A DNA stretch of 64,000 bases from Puccinia triticina (lineage: Eukaryota; Basidiomycota; Pucciniomycetes; Pucciniales; Pucciniaceae), in assembly GCF_026914185.1 (NCBI RefSeq), contig NC_070561.1, positions 2,294,001 through 2,358,000 on the forward strand, read 5' to 3'. Positions 1 through 12,640 of the stretch are shown here, piece after piece (the stretch's first letter is position 1; every line of letters starts with the position of its first letter). Under the pieces are notes generated by a model that was given only the letters and a program-made list of their open reading frames with translations, had not been told where the DNA came from and ran no database searches. The translations under genes were made by a program, and so were the position numbers.

Positions 1-3000
1 GTTCTGAGTTCCAGTGGTGATGCTGCTACTGGAGCTACTAGCGACGCTGCTAGTTCCGCCGGGAGTTTTGAGACCCGAGGAGGGCACATTTGGGGTGATA
101 GCAGTTGGAGTAGACGCGGTGGAAGAGGAAGATGATGGGCCGCCTGGTGGTGCGCCGACCGTCGCTGCGCTCCCATTGGTGTTCGTGGTGGTGGGGCCCG
201 CAGCGCTGACGGCCACGCTTGTTTTTCGGTTGGTGGTGGCGCTGGCTGGGGCCATCGATCCTAGGCTCTTTTTACGACTATGGAGGACAGAGGCTGGGAT
301 CTTGCTGGGCTGGTTCATGCTTGCAGGCGGGACGGTCGCCTGCGTGGACGTGCTGCTCAAGCGTTGGTGACCTACTGGCGAAGTTACTGGATCAGTGATG
401 GCTTGCGTCTCCGTAGGGACTGTACCCCCGAGAGTATGCTGAATGGATAGTCGCGGATGAGTGGATGCGGATCGCTCGGTGACAAAGTCCTGCGGAGAGC
501 GAACCTGCGAGGAATTGAAATTGAGATATGGACCTTGCTGCTCATTCGATTCATTCAATTCGCTATCCCTGTCATGCATCCCATTCGATTCCGACTCTCG
601 GCCATGATGGAGATGGTGAGGCGGCTGGCGTCGAACCTTTTCATGTTTTGTCTGGAGCGCTTTAAAATGGAGCAACAGTGAGCTCCAGTTTACGGTTTCG
701 TGATCAGCCTGCTTGAGGGCGTTTTTCAGACCACGTATTGTGTTCAAGTTGGATCCGGGCAATGTGCTGGTATTACTGGAAGCGAGTTGGGACCACAGAA
801 AGAGGTTAGCAGGATCAAAACAAGAGAGAGAGCTTGGAACATTTCACTACGCACGCCTTTGGTGCAGCGTGGGCGTATCCCAGTGTGCTCACAGCCCCCA
901 GCCTATTTCTTAAAGTCGCAAATGCGCTGCTCTGTGGTAACAGCATCAGAATCCCATACAATGCCTTGTAAAGAAATGGATACTTGTCCGGTTCCAGAAG
1001 CTGCAACCTCAGCGCTTTTTGATGTAAACAGAAAGAGGGAAGCAAAATCAGCTTTGCACTTGTATCTCAATCAATAATCTGATTGCTACTCAACAAGTGA
1101 ATACTGGACTCTCCAACAACTGCACAAGTTTGTCGACCTGGATCAGAAGCCCAACGGTCATCTCAAGATCGTGTGCAAGGATCGTGAGGAGGTGAAAGGC
1201 GTGTTCATAAGCCATCGGACATAACAGGCATAAGGTCAAGGTCGAGATCGGATTATGACTGAATGATCGATAGAGATGTGTAAACAGTTGAACGCTCTCT
1301 TTTGTCTCGAGTTGTTTCAGTTTCCTTCTCATGTCACTTAATTCAGGTGATGTAATCATGATTAAGGTCAAGTTTTGCACCATTGATGATGCAAACTCCA
1401 AATCCTACTTGTGACGAACAGAAAAAGGAAAACATGCATGTCATCAGCACATGGCTAGTATTCGGAAACTGCAGTGTACGGATGACATTGATGGAAACGT
1501 TCATTTTTAATCCGTTAAGTTTTTTTTTTTTTTTTTGGTATGAAATTAACTAACCTCATCAGCCTCCAGGTACTCGGCAAAGGACTTATAAATCCGTTCG
1601 GCATTCAGATTTTTGCACAAGATCCTGACGATGAGATTACCTCTCGACTCCAACAAGTTTCGATCGGTACCAAACAGGCTCAGGAGGTTCCACATAAAAT
1701 GGCGGAAATAGTATCCTTCCTCTTCGGTGTTCATGAGACTCCTCAAGCTGATCTGAGACAATAATTCCAAGTCGTATCGAATCACTGCTTCGGAATCGTC
1801 GGACAGGGTTTTCAACAGAGCCGGGAAAGTTCCGTCCTCGAGTGTCAGGATCTTATTCGGCACTTTGTTATGGAGCATCATCAACCATTTCAATGCGGCC
1901 AATCGTGTTTCCTCATACTCATTGAGGAACTGTAAAGTTAATGCATTGACGGTTAGTGCGTAGTCGAGCGGGTCTGGTGGTATTTCTTCTTTGGGTGGCG
2001 TTTCCGCTTGGACCTCATGATCCGGGGTGGGCTTGACGACTTCTTCAGCGATCCCATTGGGTCTTGTCCCTCTGCGTGGCCTGATAGTCCATGTCGAGGG
2101 TGTCGGGGTTGAGGGCGGATTGCCACGTTCGGGACGCATGATTCGATTCCTGAATTTGTCGACCGAATGGGATACGTGAGAGCTTAGCCGTGGATCGTGC
2201 TTTCGTTTATCATTGTCGGGTACATTTACTGGGGGCGGTGGTGGTGGTGGGACAGGTGGTAAAGAGGGTGGTGGCGGGGTGGGTAGTTGTTGGATGGCAT
2301 GGAAGAGATTATAGTTCGCACCAATCGCAATATCCTTGATGTAATTCCGCTCGTGAGAGAGACAGCCGAGAATTATCGGAATCATTCTTGGCGTAAATGG
2401 AATGATTACGGATTGATCGATCTGAATGATTTCGCTCAGCCATTTCAGACATAAGGCCTGAATTTCCTCGGTTATTTCATTAATGCACATCCATCGAATG
2501 AGAATTTGGACAATGGAAGCCAAATTAAGGTCGACTCCTTGTCCGTGAATATATGTATCGTCGTCTGAGCTTTCTGACGAACTATCTTCTTCTTCGGGAT
2601 CGTTCGGATGATCACCTTCAAGGGTTAATGACTCTAATCCGATCTCATTGATCATCTCATCCTTCTTTTCAACTGCGGAAGCAATCGCGACCGCTGTGTT
2701 GTCAGTCCCAGCGCTTGGTTTATGATTGAACGGAGAGCCGGCTTCGGGGTCACCATTTTCGTGATTGGATTCCTCGTTCGGATAAAACTGGGGTTGCGCT
2801 GGACGGGGAAGTGGTCGAAGATCTCGGTCATTTCCAGCCATTTGTTTCTCGAATAGTCTTCTTTGTCTTCGCAGTTCCTTTTTTTGGAACCGCTCCTGTT
2901 CTTTGTATTCCTTGGCGTGGACTACCGCATCGATCTCCACCATCATGTCACCCAACAAATTTTGAACGGCAAGCTGGATTTCATTACCCGAATCGGCGAG

Positions 3001-4152
3001 GTAGGTAATCAATCCGTCCAAGAAATCAGGTAGATAGCTGACTAGATTGATTTCTGGTATCGAGTTTAAGAGCTGGAGCCAGGAGACGAGATATTGGCGG
3101 GTAAAAGGATTGTGCGTGTGGATTCGCTCGCGTAAGAGTGGGATGAAGGCTTTTAGAGAAAAGGCGCGAACGACTGGAGGGTATGAAGAGGACTCTTCCA
3201 TGGTGGTTTCTGAGGAGGAGGTTGAGGGTGTATTTTGCTGGCGTGAGGGTGTATTTTGCTGGCGCGATGGTGTATTTTGCTGGCGCGAGGGTGTATTTTG
3301 CTGGCGTGAGGGTGTATTTTGCTGGCGCATGACTTGTAGCTGACGAGGCGAGACTACAGATATGTAAGTGGCAGCTTGTTCGGTGACGATGTCCTTGATT
3401 AGTCTGTCGAGTAGCTCTGCTCCGTTTTTGACCGCAGGATCAGGATCTGCGGCAAGCTGAGTGAGAATGAAGGTGAGAAAGCCGGAAGGAAAGCATGTTG
3501 GAATGAACTTTTTATTTATTTATTTTTGATGGCCCAAAACAAGAGAATAGAGTTGACAGCCACGGACCTTGGAAAGACTATCGAACAGGTCGTTGAAATA
3601 GACCAGGATTTCCCCCTTGGCGACTTTGACGACATTATACATTCCTTCGCAGGAGAAATAGCGGACCTTGCTGTCGGGGTCGGAGAAACAGGAGATGATT
3701 GGGGGGACGATTGCGAGGAGGTAGGAAGCGATTTCAGGACCGAGGGCGATCGAGCAGGCGGCCAAGCCCATCACCCCACCCCATCTCCATGATGGATTGT
3801 TATTGAAGGCCAGACCAGACAGTTGATTGACGATTTCATCGATTATCCCATAATCGCGTTTAATGACATGGTCCTTGATTTGACTTGAGGAGCCCATACC
3901 AGCAGGAGAAAATTCGAGGGTGAGCTCGTGAGGTCGGGAAGAGGAAGATGGTGGGGGTGGTAGGAAGAAAATAGACTCACGCTTCGATGAGAAAAGCAGC
4001 ATGTTTCCGCTTGTCATAAACTGGAGACACGATTCAAGATAAGGAGACGTATGCACTTTTAACATTCAAGGTTCCAGTCTCGGGATACGTATTCTGAAAT
4101 TTCAACTGATGGAGCTGACCTTTGTCTTGGAGGGCACGTAGGGTAGAAGCAT
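1..4152 (-). CDS. VAC14: Vac14, scaffold of the PI(3,5)P2-synthesising Fab1 complex (C-terminus and first exon not in view)
   Basis: HEAT-repeat scaffold that holds the lipid kinase Fab1/PIKfyve and phosphatase Fig4 at the vacuole/endosome membrane. Exons read on the minus strand: 4152-4120, 4020-3981, 3883-3568, 3456-1555, 1404-1095, 1014-855 and 775 to beyond base 1. All splice phases agree (33, 40, 316, 1902, 310, 160 and at least 775 nt; about 1178 codons visible, longer than the human 782 residues). Conserved blocks: [54 protein letters not shown] ([11 protein letters not shown]) and the C-terminal NWSSLLLHF segment. Rust-specific insertions include five RQQNTPS repeats at the start of the 1.9-kb exon, an acidic stretch, a polyproline run, and a Ser/Thr/Pro-rich C-terminal extension over 220 residues long. 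The exon at 4152 begins inside a codon after a CTTGCAG acceptor, so a first exon lies upstream (somewhere in 4.2-4.7 kb) but I could not place it. Two acceptors (AAAAAG at 1015, CAAG at 3884) are weak and inferred from homology and phase. Confidence 0.93.
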
Positions 4153-6043
4153 CTGCAAGAGCGTCACAAATCAGAGGGTCAGTACTCGGAAACGGGCTGG
4201 AGCAGGTGAAACGAGGGGTGGGGAGCAGATGAAGGCTTCTGAGGAGTCCATCGTCAACATCCCCGGGATGGCCATTCCCCGGCCGAAAATCGCTGGGGGA
4301 GTGGAGACTGACCCATGTGGGGACCCACTAGGAACGCCGGGGGCTGACTGGAGGATCGCTTGGGAGTGGCGGTGGCCGGATGGAGATAGCTCGAAGGGCG
4401 GCGGGTGGACAACGGCGGACGGAATCTTCTGTTTCTGTCCAAAGGGGGTCTTGGTCAGCCTGGCTGAGGTCAGGATTACATAGACCGTTGCACTCACGGG
4501 TGAAATACTCGAACTGGGCCGAGTTGGGCTGGAGGAAAGTCGAGAGGAGATTACTATCGATCGCCACTCTCACCAGTCAGGGCGAATCAGATTCAGGCAA
4601 AGGACCGGACGATGACGTCAAAAAATTCAAGCTCGAGGTCTGAAAAAACATTGCTGACATAACACTCATCTCAGAAAAGAGAGGCAACCTGAGGCAAGGA
4701 GGCAACGCATCCAAAGACGTCTCCACAGGAACCCAGGCAATCCGGCGAAAAGTCATGCTACCAACTCCACAAGGCTATCAGGAACGGAGGTGTATCCTTC
4801 GGCCTCAAGCAAGAATCAAAAGGCGTGCTGCTTTCTGGCACAAAAACAGCTTTCATGGATAAGTTTCATGCGGAACTAGTGTTGGACCAAGCCTCATCAA
4901 CTCTTAGGCAGATCCCTGATCAACGCATTCTTCTTGAACTTGTGAAGCCAGCTTCTGCCAGGAAATGACTTGCATTTGGCTAGTAAGGGTCCTTCGTGCA
5001 TCAGACCAGCAGCTTTTCTTGCCTTCTTTTTGAGCCCAGATGATCAGCTGCCATATCATCAGATTCTATTTCTAGAACTTGAGGAGATGGCCAATGTGCT
5101 ATTTCCACATGGTTCCCTCACAAGCACTTGTGGGACTTCAGTTTGGGACCTTATATTCAAGTCTTGATATTTTCCACAGTGGAGAGAACAAAATTACACC
5201 AATTCACAAGAGAGTGGTCACGTTAATAGTTTTCTTATTAGTCCTCAAACTGACTACATGCCAAATTTCTGGAAAAAGAGAATTCCAACAGCCAATGGTA
5301 TCTGCGATATACCTCTCTCACATTGGTTATGAAGCTTTGGGAGAGTGGCAATACAATCACAGTCGATGGAAAATTAAAATCAAGGCAGCTATGTAAAAGG
5401 CCTGGTAGAGGATATTCAAAGGCGAAGTGTTTTGCCACCCCAACACAACATCATACAATCATTCTTGCTTGCGCCCAAGTACCTCCTGTTGGAACCTAGC
5501 TGTGGAAATTGAGAGCCACGAGGTAGCTGGGACTGATTGAGTTGGTTATCAGTTCATGTGTGTGGGTTTTTCTGGCAGATTGCAAAACAGTTGAACAAAA
5601 GGTTTTGGTTACCCACCGCACATACATGAATAAGCCCCCACTTAACTGGTTCCTGTGTGAACTAATACCTTGAAGTTGCAGGAATCATAGGGAAATTGTA
5701 TCGTTAAACCATTCAGTGCACACAAAAACCTCCTGGTGAGCCCATAGCCCGGACGATCTTTCGTAAGAACTAGTAATGGATTCTTAATATCGATTCATTC
5801 ACAAGTCTCATTTACTTGGTTTTGTTGTTCTTGAAGCTGGCTGGGGAACAGATTAAATGATTGATTCACTACGTCTAAGAGACCGGTTCACACGGGAAAG
5901 AGCTTCAGGTCGAGCGTATTCAGGATAGTTTCCATATCATCACGAGCTTTAAAACCGAATGTATTGATCGGCAGGATCATGTGAGGATTGAACTTGATCG
6001 CAAGGTTTTTGGATGGTGATGTGTTAAACATGAGTGTTTTCTT
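4153..6043. other. Intergenic, no confident gene
   Basis: Holds the promoter and probably the missing first exon of VAC14 (4.2-4.7 kb, GC-rich with several short open frames on both strands). From 4.7 to 6.04 kb I see only short ORFs without recognisable domains and the 3' flank of EMC8. No tRNA or repeat structure was recognised. Confidence 0.6.
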
Positions 6044-6749
6044 CTAAGCGGGGCATAAGATGGTCGGATTGACTAGCCAATCGACCCCAAGGTCTTCAAG
6101 ATGGTCATCAAAATCACCAATAGACCCTTCACAATCTAGCCAATCCTTGGGAATATTCGCTTGAAAACAGTTATCATCCAGCGTTGACCATTCATTATCT
6201 TTTGAGCGTGTATACGGCTTTGAGGGAAGAGAGAAGTGCCTGTGAGTAATCCTTCACATCCGTTCGAGCGGGGTGAGAGCAATGTCATGAGTCCAGCTCA
6301 CAATGAAGGGGTTCTCAGTCGTGTTCAACTTTTGGCTGTCGATCTGTAGGACAAGAGAAATATTATTGGGTGTTTCAGATTCCATTGAGCAACTGGGGTA
6401 TTAGGTAACCTACGATGAGAGCGATCGAGGATTCGGATTGGAGAGATTCATTGAGCTTCTGAGAGACGATATCCAAAGATTTGAGATCGGTTCTCGAGTG
6501 AGCAACGTAGGTTCCGAGGAGCTTCAAGTTCTTCGATTCGACATGGATTTTTGCCAATGCCAAGCCAGCTTCAAGCATCGGAGACAGATCAAGCCAGTGG
6601 TGAACCAACGGAATCGCGTCCACAATCGACACGCTGTCCCCTTCGATGCTGCCCACCAGAAGTCCGATCACCGTCGAATGGGGATACTTGGCCATGTGTC
6701 GCAGTGCCTTGAGTCCTGGAAGTCGCTGGATATCATACTTTTTCGCCAT
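6044..6749 (-). CDS. EMC8: ER membrane protein complex subunit 8/9 (UPF0172, MPN-like)
   Basis: EMC8/9 is a cytosolic MPN-fold subunit of the EMC insertase, which places tail-anchored and multipass proteins in the ER membrane. Exons on the minus strand: 6749-6414, 6343-6302 and 6217-6044, stop TAG; about 183 residues against about 210 in human. Signature blocks: AKYPHSTVIGLLVG near the N-terminus, the IPLVH segment followed by SPMLEAGLALA, ALI at the first splice site, and FDDHLEDLGVDW near the C-terminus, matching the FDNHLDDIRNDW region of animal EMC8. Introns are 70 and 84 nt; the second acceptor (CTCAAAG) is atypical and chosen because it restores frame and homology. The start is taken at the Met of MAKKYDIQ. 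A TTGCAG acceptor-like site lies 13 nt upstream of it, so an extra 5' exon is possible; if so, the hAT-1 element would lie in its first intron. Confidence 0.87.
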
Positions 6750-6793
6750 CTCGATTCGCGTCTGCAATTTGTGTCGAACTTATCACAACTGAC

Positions 6794-6905
6794 TAAGGCT
6801 GTAACCCGAACTGCCCTCCCCGGGGCATTTCAAGGGGTGTGACCCCGGGGTTCGGATATCGGGATTTGATTTCAGTGCCCCGGGCGTACCCGGGGTATTG
6901 AGAGG
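6794..6905. repeat. Possible left end of hAT-1 (GC-rich terminal block)
   Basis: The block starts TAAGGCTGTAACCCG and contains several CCCGGGG motifs. The same 15 bases occur inverted, ending at 11287, so the two could be the terminal inverted repeats of the hAT-1 element between them. The flanking 8-mers (CAACTGAC and CACAAGTC) do not match, so the boundary is not proven. It ends only 45 bases upstream of the EMC8 start. Confidence 0.4.
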
Positions 6906-8044
6906 CTCAGGGGAGAGGGAGAAATGATGAATTTATTTGACTCCATTGGCCATTTTAGAGACAAATCATCATTGTTTACTTTATTTTGCATGATCTAAAT
7001 GTGGCTGCATCAGAGTTGGACAGAAGGATAGACAACAACATCAAAAGCAAGAAAAGCTTGGGGGGAAACAAGGAAAACAAAAGTGAAGAGGAGGGAAAAA
7101 AATAAGACAGTCAATGAAATGATGAAAGTGCAGCTTAATTGCATTCTTCCAGGAATCAAAAACATTCCTTTAGGGAAAGATCTGCTCAACAGTATCAGGC
7201 TTGAGGGCAGAGCGCTGCCAAGAGAGTATGCGGCGGCCTTTGGAGAAAACTCGTTTGGATGCAGCACTGCCACTGGTAGCTGGAATAGCTAAAAACTGAT
7301 GGGTCATCTTGGATAAGTTGGGGAAGCTGTTTTGACAACCAGCCCAGTAAGTTAGAATATTAACGTTGTTGGTTTCAACATCCTCTTTCAAATATTTCTT
7401 TATCTCTGATTTAACATTGTCAATCTCCGCGCTGGTTTGGTACAATGAAGCTGCAAAAAAAACAACAGAGGCTGATTTTCTTTGGTTTGTTTTGCTTGCT
7501 TCCTTTGCGCATTTGCTTTTGCTTGTCTTGATACTATTGGCAAAGTCTTGAGCAACTTGAGTAAACTGAGTTACTGATATCGCATAGTTCTCCATGATGA
7601 ACTATTACTAGGAGATGTTGTTATTCCAGAAACTAGCTTTGCGCTGAGGATTGAGTATCATTGTGCTGATATAGACTGTTTTTGAAGTGCTTCACGGAGA
7701 TACTGATCAATTTTTTCAATCATTTGGGTAGCAGGAACAACTCCTTGAGCATGATCAGAAAGACCATGTTGGACAGTGTGAAGGTGCTTCATTAAAGCAA
7801 TGTAAACTGGGAGAGCAGTATTCAAGGTGGGGTATTTGGATGCACAGGGTATCTTGGTGGCCTTGGAGAGTGGTTCAAGCAAATCCATGATCTTGGTTGC
7901 TTGATCCCATTTGACTGGCAATAAGATATATGACCAAGTTTTGGAATTCTCTTGGCAAAAGTGGTCACATGATGGTTGAAGGAGGATCACATGCCTGAAC
8001 ATATGGAAGGTGGAATTCAATTGAGTTGCAACATCAATTTCTAA

Positions 8045-8858
8045 GGCCCTGTTTGGCACTGATATAATCAGTGATATATTTCACAGATTATATTGGTGAA
8101 ATACTGATGGTGTTTGGCGGAGCAATATATCCAATTTCCTGTAATTACATTACTACCCCTCGATATATTGGCAGCTCAGACCCGGCACACACATACATAT
8201 CATACACCCTCTCCACCGGTCATGGAGAGGATTGACCAGTGCTCAATGTGTACACCACCTCTTGATGATCTTGATGACCAGTTGACCGGTCATTGAGAAG
8301 GAGGATACATACACCTTCTAATAGATGACGGGTCACACAAGTCATCCAGGTGTTGTATATTCCTTCTTGATGACCAGTCAACCGGTCATCAAGAGGTTGG
8401 GTTCCTCTGGATGACCGTTCGAACAGGCCATCCCAAAGCCTCTTGATGGCTTGTTTGACCGGTCACAGAGATCGACCGGTTGATCTCGTTGACCGGTCAT
8501 CAAGATCAATCAAGAGGACTTCAACCTTCTGATGACCGGTTGAGCGGTCATCAAAAGGGTGAAATCCACCAGAGACCAGTTTAAAGAGGTCAAGTTTCCT
8601 GTTTTCGTTTTTGACAACCGGTTGAGCGGTCATCAAGAGGGAGAAGTTCCTGGCAGGGATGACTTTTTGGAATGGTCATCCCAAAGGTGTACAATCTGCG
8701 TCGGACCGGGGTGAAGTGTACATAATAATTATTCCGCATGTACTGACAAACGCTAGCGATATATTAATTTAATTTTTATTTTGGGTGTAATAATCAGCAT
8801 GTCACAAATTATATTGCTTGTGATTATTTCACTGATCATATTGGTGCCAAACGGGGCC
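8045..8858. mobile_element. Harbinger-like MITE with GACCGGTC minisatellite core (MITE-1)
   Basis: Terminal inverted repeats start GGCCCTGTTTGGCAC and end GTGCCAAACGGGGCC. The flanks are a 3-bp TAA duplication (8042-8044 and 8859-8861), typical of PIF/Harbinger TWA targets. The core (about 8220-8660) is a run of imperfect copies of a 25-30-bp palindromic unit built around GACCGGTC and ATCAAGAGG. It has no coding capacity and sits in the hAT-1 transposase. A homologous copy is split at 11838-21271. Confidence 0.88.
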
Positions 8859-9346
8859 TAAGCACTTGATGTTTGTATCTTGAATCTTGGGTTGAACAAA
8901 GTTTAAGACTTTTTTGAATCACTCATGTTGTTGAGGCAAAAATCATACAAAGGTACTCAAACCACATACCTGCTTGAGTACTGAGTTCACATCAACTTTG
9001 GCTCCATTGTTTATGGAGCTATCAGCTGATGGTGTTGGGGTGGTTAAACCACCCATGTCAGTTGTTGATAGTGGCTCTCCATTGTTGTTGACTTCAAGGC
9101 ATCCAAGGACAGAAAGTCCTGCCTTTGCTGCAAGATTTATGACAGGGGCAATATACCCAAGAAGGTGCTGAGGCTGGTTGAAGTTGGGAAGTTGAAGCTG
9201 AAGTTCCCATGTCATTTTGTTTTTTGTTGTTGCATTATTGGCCGTGATAGTGTGAATTTTCCCAAGGCAGCCAAAAATACAAAGTACATTGTAGAAAAGG
9301 TCTGCAAAATTCCCGCCAGTGTGACTACCTGAAAACAAAAGTGTTA

Positions 9347-9483
9347 GGCCCTGTTTGGAGCTGATATAATCCGGGAAATATATGAGTTTTGTTGCCTGAC
9401 ATCCTATGTGACATCTGATCAGGTCCGCCAAAGCTTGATCAGTTGTCACAAAAATCCAGATTATATCAGCTCCAAACGGGGCC
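9347..9483. mobile_element. Short Harbinger-like MITE (MITE-2)
   Basis: 137 bp. Its inverted ends (GGCCCTGTTTGGAGC and GCTCCAAACGGGGCC) share the outer GGCCCTGTTTGG with MITE-1. The flanks are TTA at 9344-9346 and 9484-9486. It interrupts the hAT-1 transposase between QDAWT and the NATT block. Confidence 0.88.
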
Positions 9484-9728
9484 TTAATTTAATCAGTTTT
9501 CCATATAACTGAAACCACATCAAAAAAATCAAAAACCAATAAAACAGAACTTGAACAAGAGGGATGGCAAGCATCAAGTCTTTCATCTTGAAATCTTTGG
9601 TAATGAAGTGAGCCGTCACTAACATGAAATCCGTACAGTTTGGTGCAGTCCAGGCATCTTGAGTGAAACTCATTGAATCTTGTTTTGCAAGATATACAAG
9701 CTTCATTACCTCTTGATGTTAAAAGTAT

Positions 9729-9948
9729 AACCTGGAGAGGTGTCTAGTAATACCCCGGTGTTATGAGCCGTGAGGACGCGCCATAGCTTACCTCAGGGAC
9801 ATGTTACATTGTACTCACATGTCACAGCTCCTATAGTCATAGGGGAGCTGGGGAGAGAACATTAGCCTTTCCCCATTCAGTAATCTACATACTCATTGCA
9901 CAAGACCCAGACAGCGCCTTCTCCCCCATCACAACCATTACACCCAGC
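9729..9948. mobile_element. Small unclassified insertion in hAT-1
   Basis: About 220 bp between two copies of AAGTAT (9723-9728 and 9949-9954), breaking transposase homology. The ends are roughly AACCTGG and CCCAGC. No ORF and no relative elsewhere in the window, so it could be a SINE or TRIM-like piece. Confidence 0.45.
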
Positions 9949-10484
9949 AAGTATTATTGATGAGAGGCATAGCCCTTTGTTTGATAAGCCAAAAAAGATC
10001 CCAAAACAACTTTCTCTTGACAATTGCAAAGGGACACTGCACAACAAATCTCAGAAGGGTGTTGTTCAAAGAGTCACTGTTGAGCTCAACCTGGAAAACA
10101 AATCAATGCTTCATTAGCTTCAAAAAACACAGTATGAATATGAGGATAGGCAAAGGACTTACTTTTGGGTTCACAGCACCTTCCTTGGCCCATTTTCTCA
10201 TATCTACCTGGGTCTTCATCTTTTACACTAATCTTTGGATCAACAAGCTGATGGATTTGAAGGAAGTGGCTGTGGAAGTTTTTAGTACTGCCACTTTTGT
10301 CCTTCTTCAACATAGCGCCACAAGCTTTACCACATTTTTTAACAACCTTACAAACAGCCTGAGTACCTTCCTTGGATACTTCAAAGTGATTCCACACCCA
10401 ACTGTGCCTAAGCCCAAAATGTTTAGAATAATCCTCCCAGTTGCTGTTGTCATTGTTGATTTTGATTAGGGTTGATGGTGTGGA

Positions 10485-10805
10485 TTGTATCAACGGTGAA
10501 ACAATCTGATACAATCCGGGTATTGGCTGATACGGCGTATCATATTGTTTTTTTGATACCATGTATTGTATTGAAAAAGAGATACAATACACTGTATTGT
10601 ATTGAAACAAACAATACAGTGTGGATCCCACCAATAAACAGAATATGGGAATGTATTGGAAACCCAATACACATGTATCGGACCGTATTGGATTGTATTG
10701 GCGACCTGATACACCGTATTGGATTGGATCAGCCAACCAATACAATACTGATACAATGTATTGGGACCAAAACCAATCCAATACATGTATTGGATTGGTT
10801 GCAGT
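10485..10805. repeat. CAATAC/GTATTG-rich insertion in hAT-1
   Basis: About 320 bp made largely of CAATAC and GTATTG hexamers in both orientations, with several near-perfect palindromes such as CAATACATGTATTG. It separates the transposase N-terminus (MKQPSTHS) from its BED finger. A near duplicate (TTGATGGTGTGGA and TTGATGGTATGGA) flanks it. The repeat class is unknown to me. Confidence 0.6.
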
Positions 10806-10894
10806 GTTGATGGTATGGACACAGAGAATGAAGGAACCTTGATTCTTGGATGTTTGGGCTGATTTTTACCGGAATGAGTGGATGGTTGCTTCAT

Positions 10895-11587
10895 TTTAAA
10901 GTGATTTTGAGAGCTAATACTAGATCAAGTATTAAATATTAACTATAGTGGGAGGAATAGGGAAGGCAAGTCAAGACAGATGAAACTTTTGTCTTGTGAA
11001 AGCAGACAAGTTAAATGCAGTTGACTGATGCCAATGAGAAAATCCTCAGTTGGGTGAAACATGAAAATATTTATGACTAGATTTCACTTGATGTTCAAAT
11101 CATAGAAAATGCACAATACTAGACAACATAAACTTCCATGCCATGATCAAGGCCAGCAACAAGTTGGTGCAACACATCTCCTTTTTTTGGATATTCACCT
11201 GGGGCATGCTCCAAACCCCACTTTTCACGGGGTCTGTGCTTTGGGATGAGTTCCTCACCCCATCCTGAACCCCGGGTTACAGCCTTACACAAGTCCCTCC
11301 TGTGCTCCGGGGTGCAAGCAACATCCCGCCAGGTAGGGACTTACATGCAATGGCAAGGTTCTAGTGTGAGCAGTATCAGCCAAATGGCTGGAAAGACCAT
11401 AAAACCCCCTGATGACCCCCAACCCCTCTGAAATTTGAGAAGCCAAGGGCACCAGTGGAATCCTCAGGACTTCCTGCATGTTGTGAACTGTTGAAATCTT
11501 AAAAAAAGCTGCCATTGTGTTTGAAACCATTTGTAAAGCTGGCCAGAATCCAATCATCTGTCACAGGAATTACAGATTGGATGCCGT
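10895..11587. other. Upstream flank of hAT-1, no gene seen
   Basis: Contains the possible right terminal repeat of hAT-1 ending at 11287 and a GC-rich stretch before it. The ORFs here are short and without recognisable domains. Confidence 0.55.
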
Positions 11588-11845
11588 TGTGGAACTACTC
11601 TTTGGGGGAATAGAGGTTAGAGAAGGATGAGTGCATGAAAATCTGCCTCTCAGGATGGAGAGTAATATGGGACAAGAATAAGAGTATGGGCTCTTAAAGA
11701 AAAGTGTGGCTGATAAAGTATTGAGAATATTGCTTTCTAGATGAAATGATGGGAGAAGGAGTAAAGTCAGACTGGTTACTGGTATCCTACTATACGGGTA
11801 ATTCTTTCAAGGTAAGTATATTTCTAATGATATCTAAGGCCCCGT

Positions 11846-12638
11846 TGTGGTGGCCAAAACGGTAGTCAGCTTCAAATTTCAAGATCAGCCCTCAAGATCC
11901 TCAAGATCAAGACTCAAGCTTCAAGATCTTCAAGGCTCAAGATTCAAATCCCAAGATTCTCTCAGATCCTCCTTCTCCCTTTTCTCCCACTCTCCTCATT
12001 CTCACTTCCCCTTCCTTCCCCTTCTTCTATTTCTTGGTCCTAACACAGATCTGTCTGTGGGTTTATTCCTAGTTGTTGTCTTTTGCTGGTTTTTGTTTCT
12101 TCCTTGTCTTTTGTCATGTTTATTTCCATTTCTCCTGGTTCCTCTCTTATTTCTTATGGTTCTTGTTGGTTTCATGCTTTTATCTCTTGGTTCTATTTCT
12201 CTGCCTTTCTCCTCTTTGTGTTGTTTTTTTTCTTCCTTTTTTTCTGTTGTCTGTTGTGTGTGCGCGCGCATGGCGCGCAAGGAGAGGATGACATGCTTGT
12301 GACAGGCCTCCAGGAATCCAAGTTCCGGGCGAACTTGGAGGATAGGAGGCCATAGCACCTGTTCTGATCCAAGTCAGGGGTTATCAATTCATCGATCTTT
12401 TCCAAGTCCCGAGTCCCAGAGTCCCCCTTCCAGAGTCCATTCCCCATCAAGAATCCTATCAACAAAAACCAACCGCCACCGAGGATCCAACCCCCGGCGA
12501 AACAAATCAAAACCACTTCCACTACGCTATCCATTTGAATCCCCTACGACTCATCCCGACCATCCGTGAGGGCAGCTCCCAGAGCACCTTTTCCCCTCCC
12601 AGCGCTGCCGCCGGCCTAGCACCGGACGGAGCTCCATA
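11846..12638 (+). repeat. Ty3-1 5' LTR
   Basis: 793 bp, from TGTGGTGGCC to GAGCTCCATA. Starts right after MITE-3 terminal bases and ends two bases before the primer-binding site. Open frames inside it repeat in the 3' LTR and are not genes. Confidence 0.95.
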
Positions 12639-12640
12639 TT

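Larger units (their letters stand above)
7170..10894 (-). pseudogene. hAT-family transposase, interrupted (hAT-1)
   Basis: A DDE transposase of the hAT superfamily, decayed. It starts at the Met at 10894 (MKQPSTHS). It has a BED zinc finger near 10400-10270 (CKVVKKC with a later H-x4-H), an intron beginning GTAAGT near 10162, and a second exon down to about 9955. The central part follows with QDAWTAPN (about 9655), TANNATT and INLAAKAGL (9280-9130). The C-terminal hATC dimerisation domain lies at 7450-7170, with YWAGC, a block from FLAIPATSGSAASKRVFS, and KGRRIL. The reading frame is cut by four insertions (10485-10805, 9729-9948, 9347-9483, 8045-8858) and by frameshifts, so it cannot make an active enzyme. 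Confidence 0.82.

Noticed and set aside
14..370. Plus-strand ORF of 118 codons
   Set aside because: The minus strand is an open Ser/Thr-rich exon continuous with VAC14 from 775; the plus ORF is its shadow.
6794..11287. Proven terminal repeats of hAT-1
   Set aside because: The 15-bp inverted match is real but flanking 8-mers differ, so I list only a possible left end.
11847..12302. Hydrophobic 151-codon ORF in the Ty3-1 LTR (also 19577-20125)
   Set aside because: It lies wholly in a pyrimidine-rich LTR, overlaps ORFs in other frames, and repeats only because the LTR repeats.
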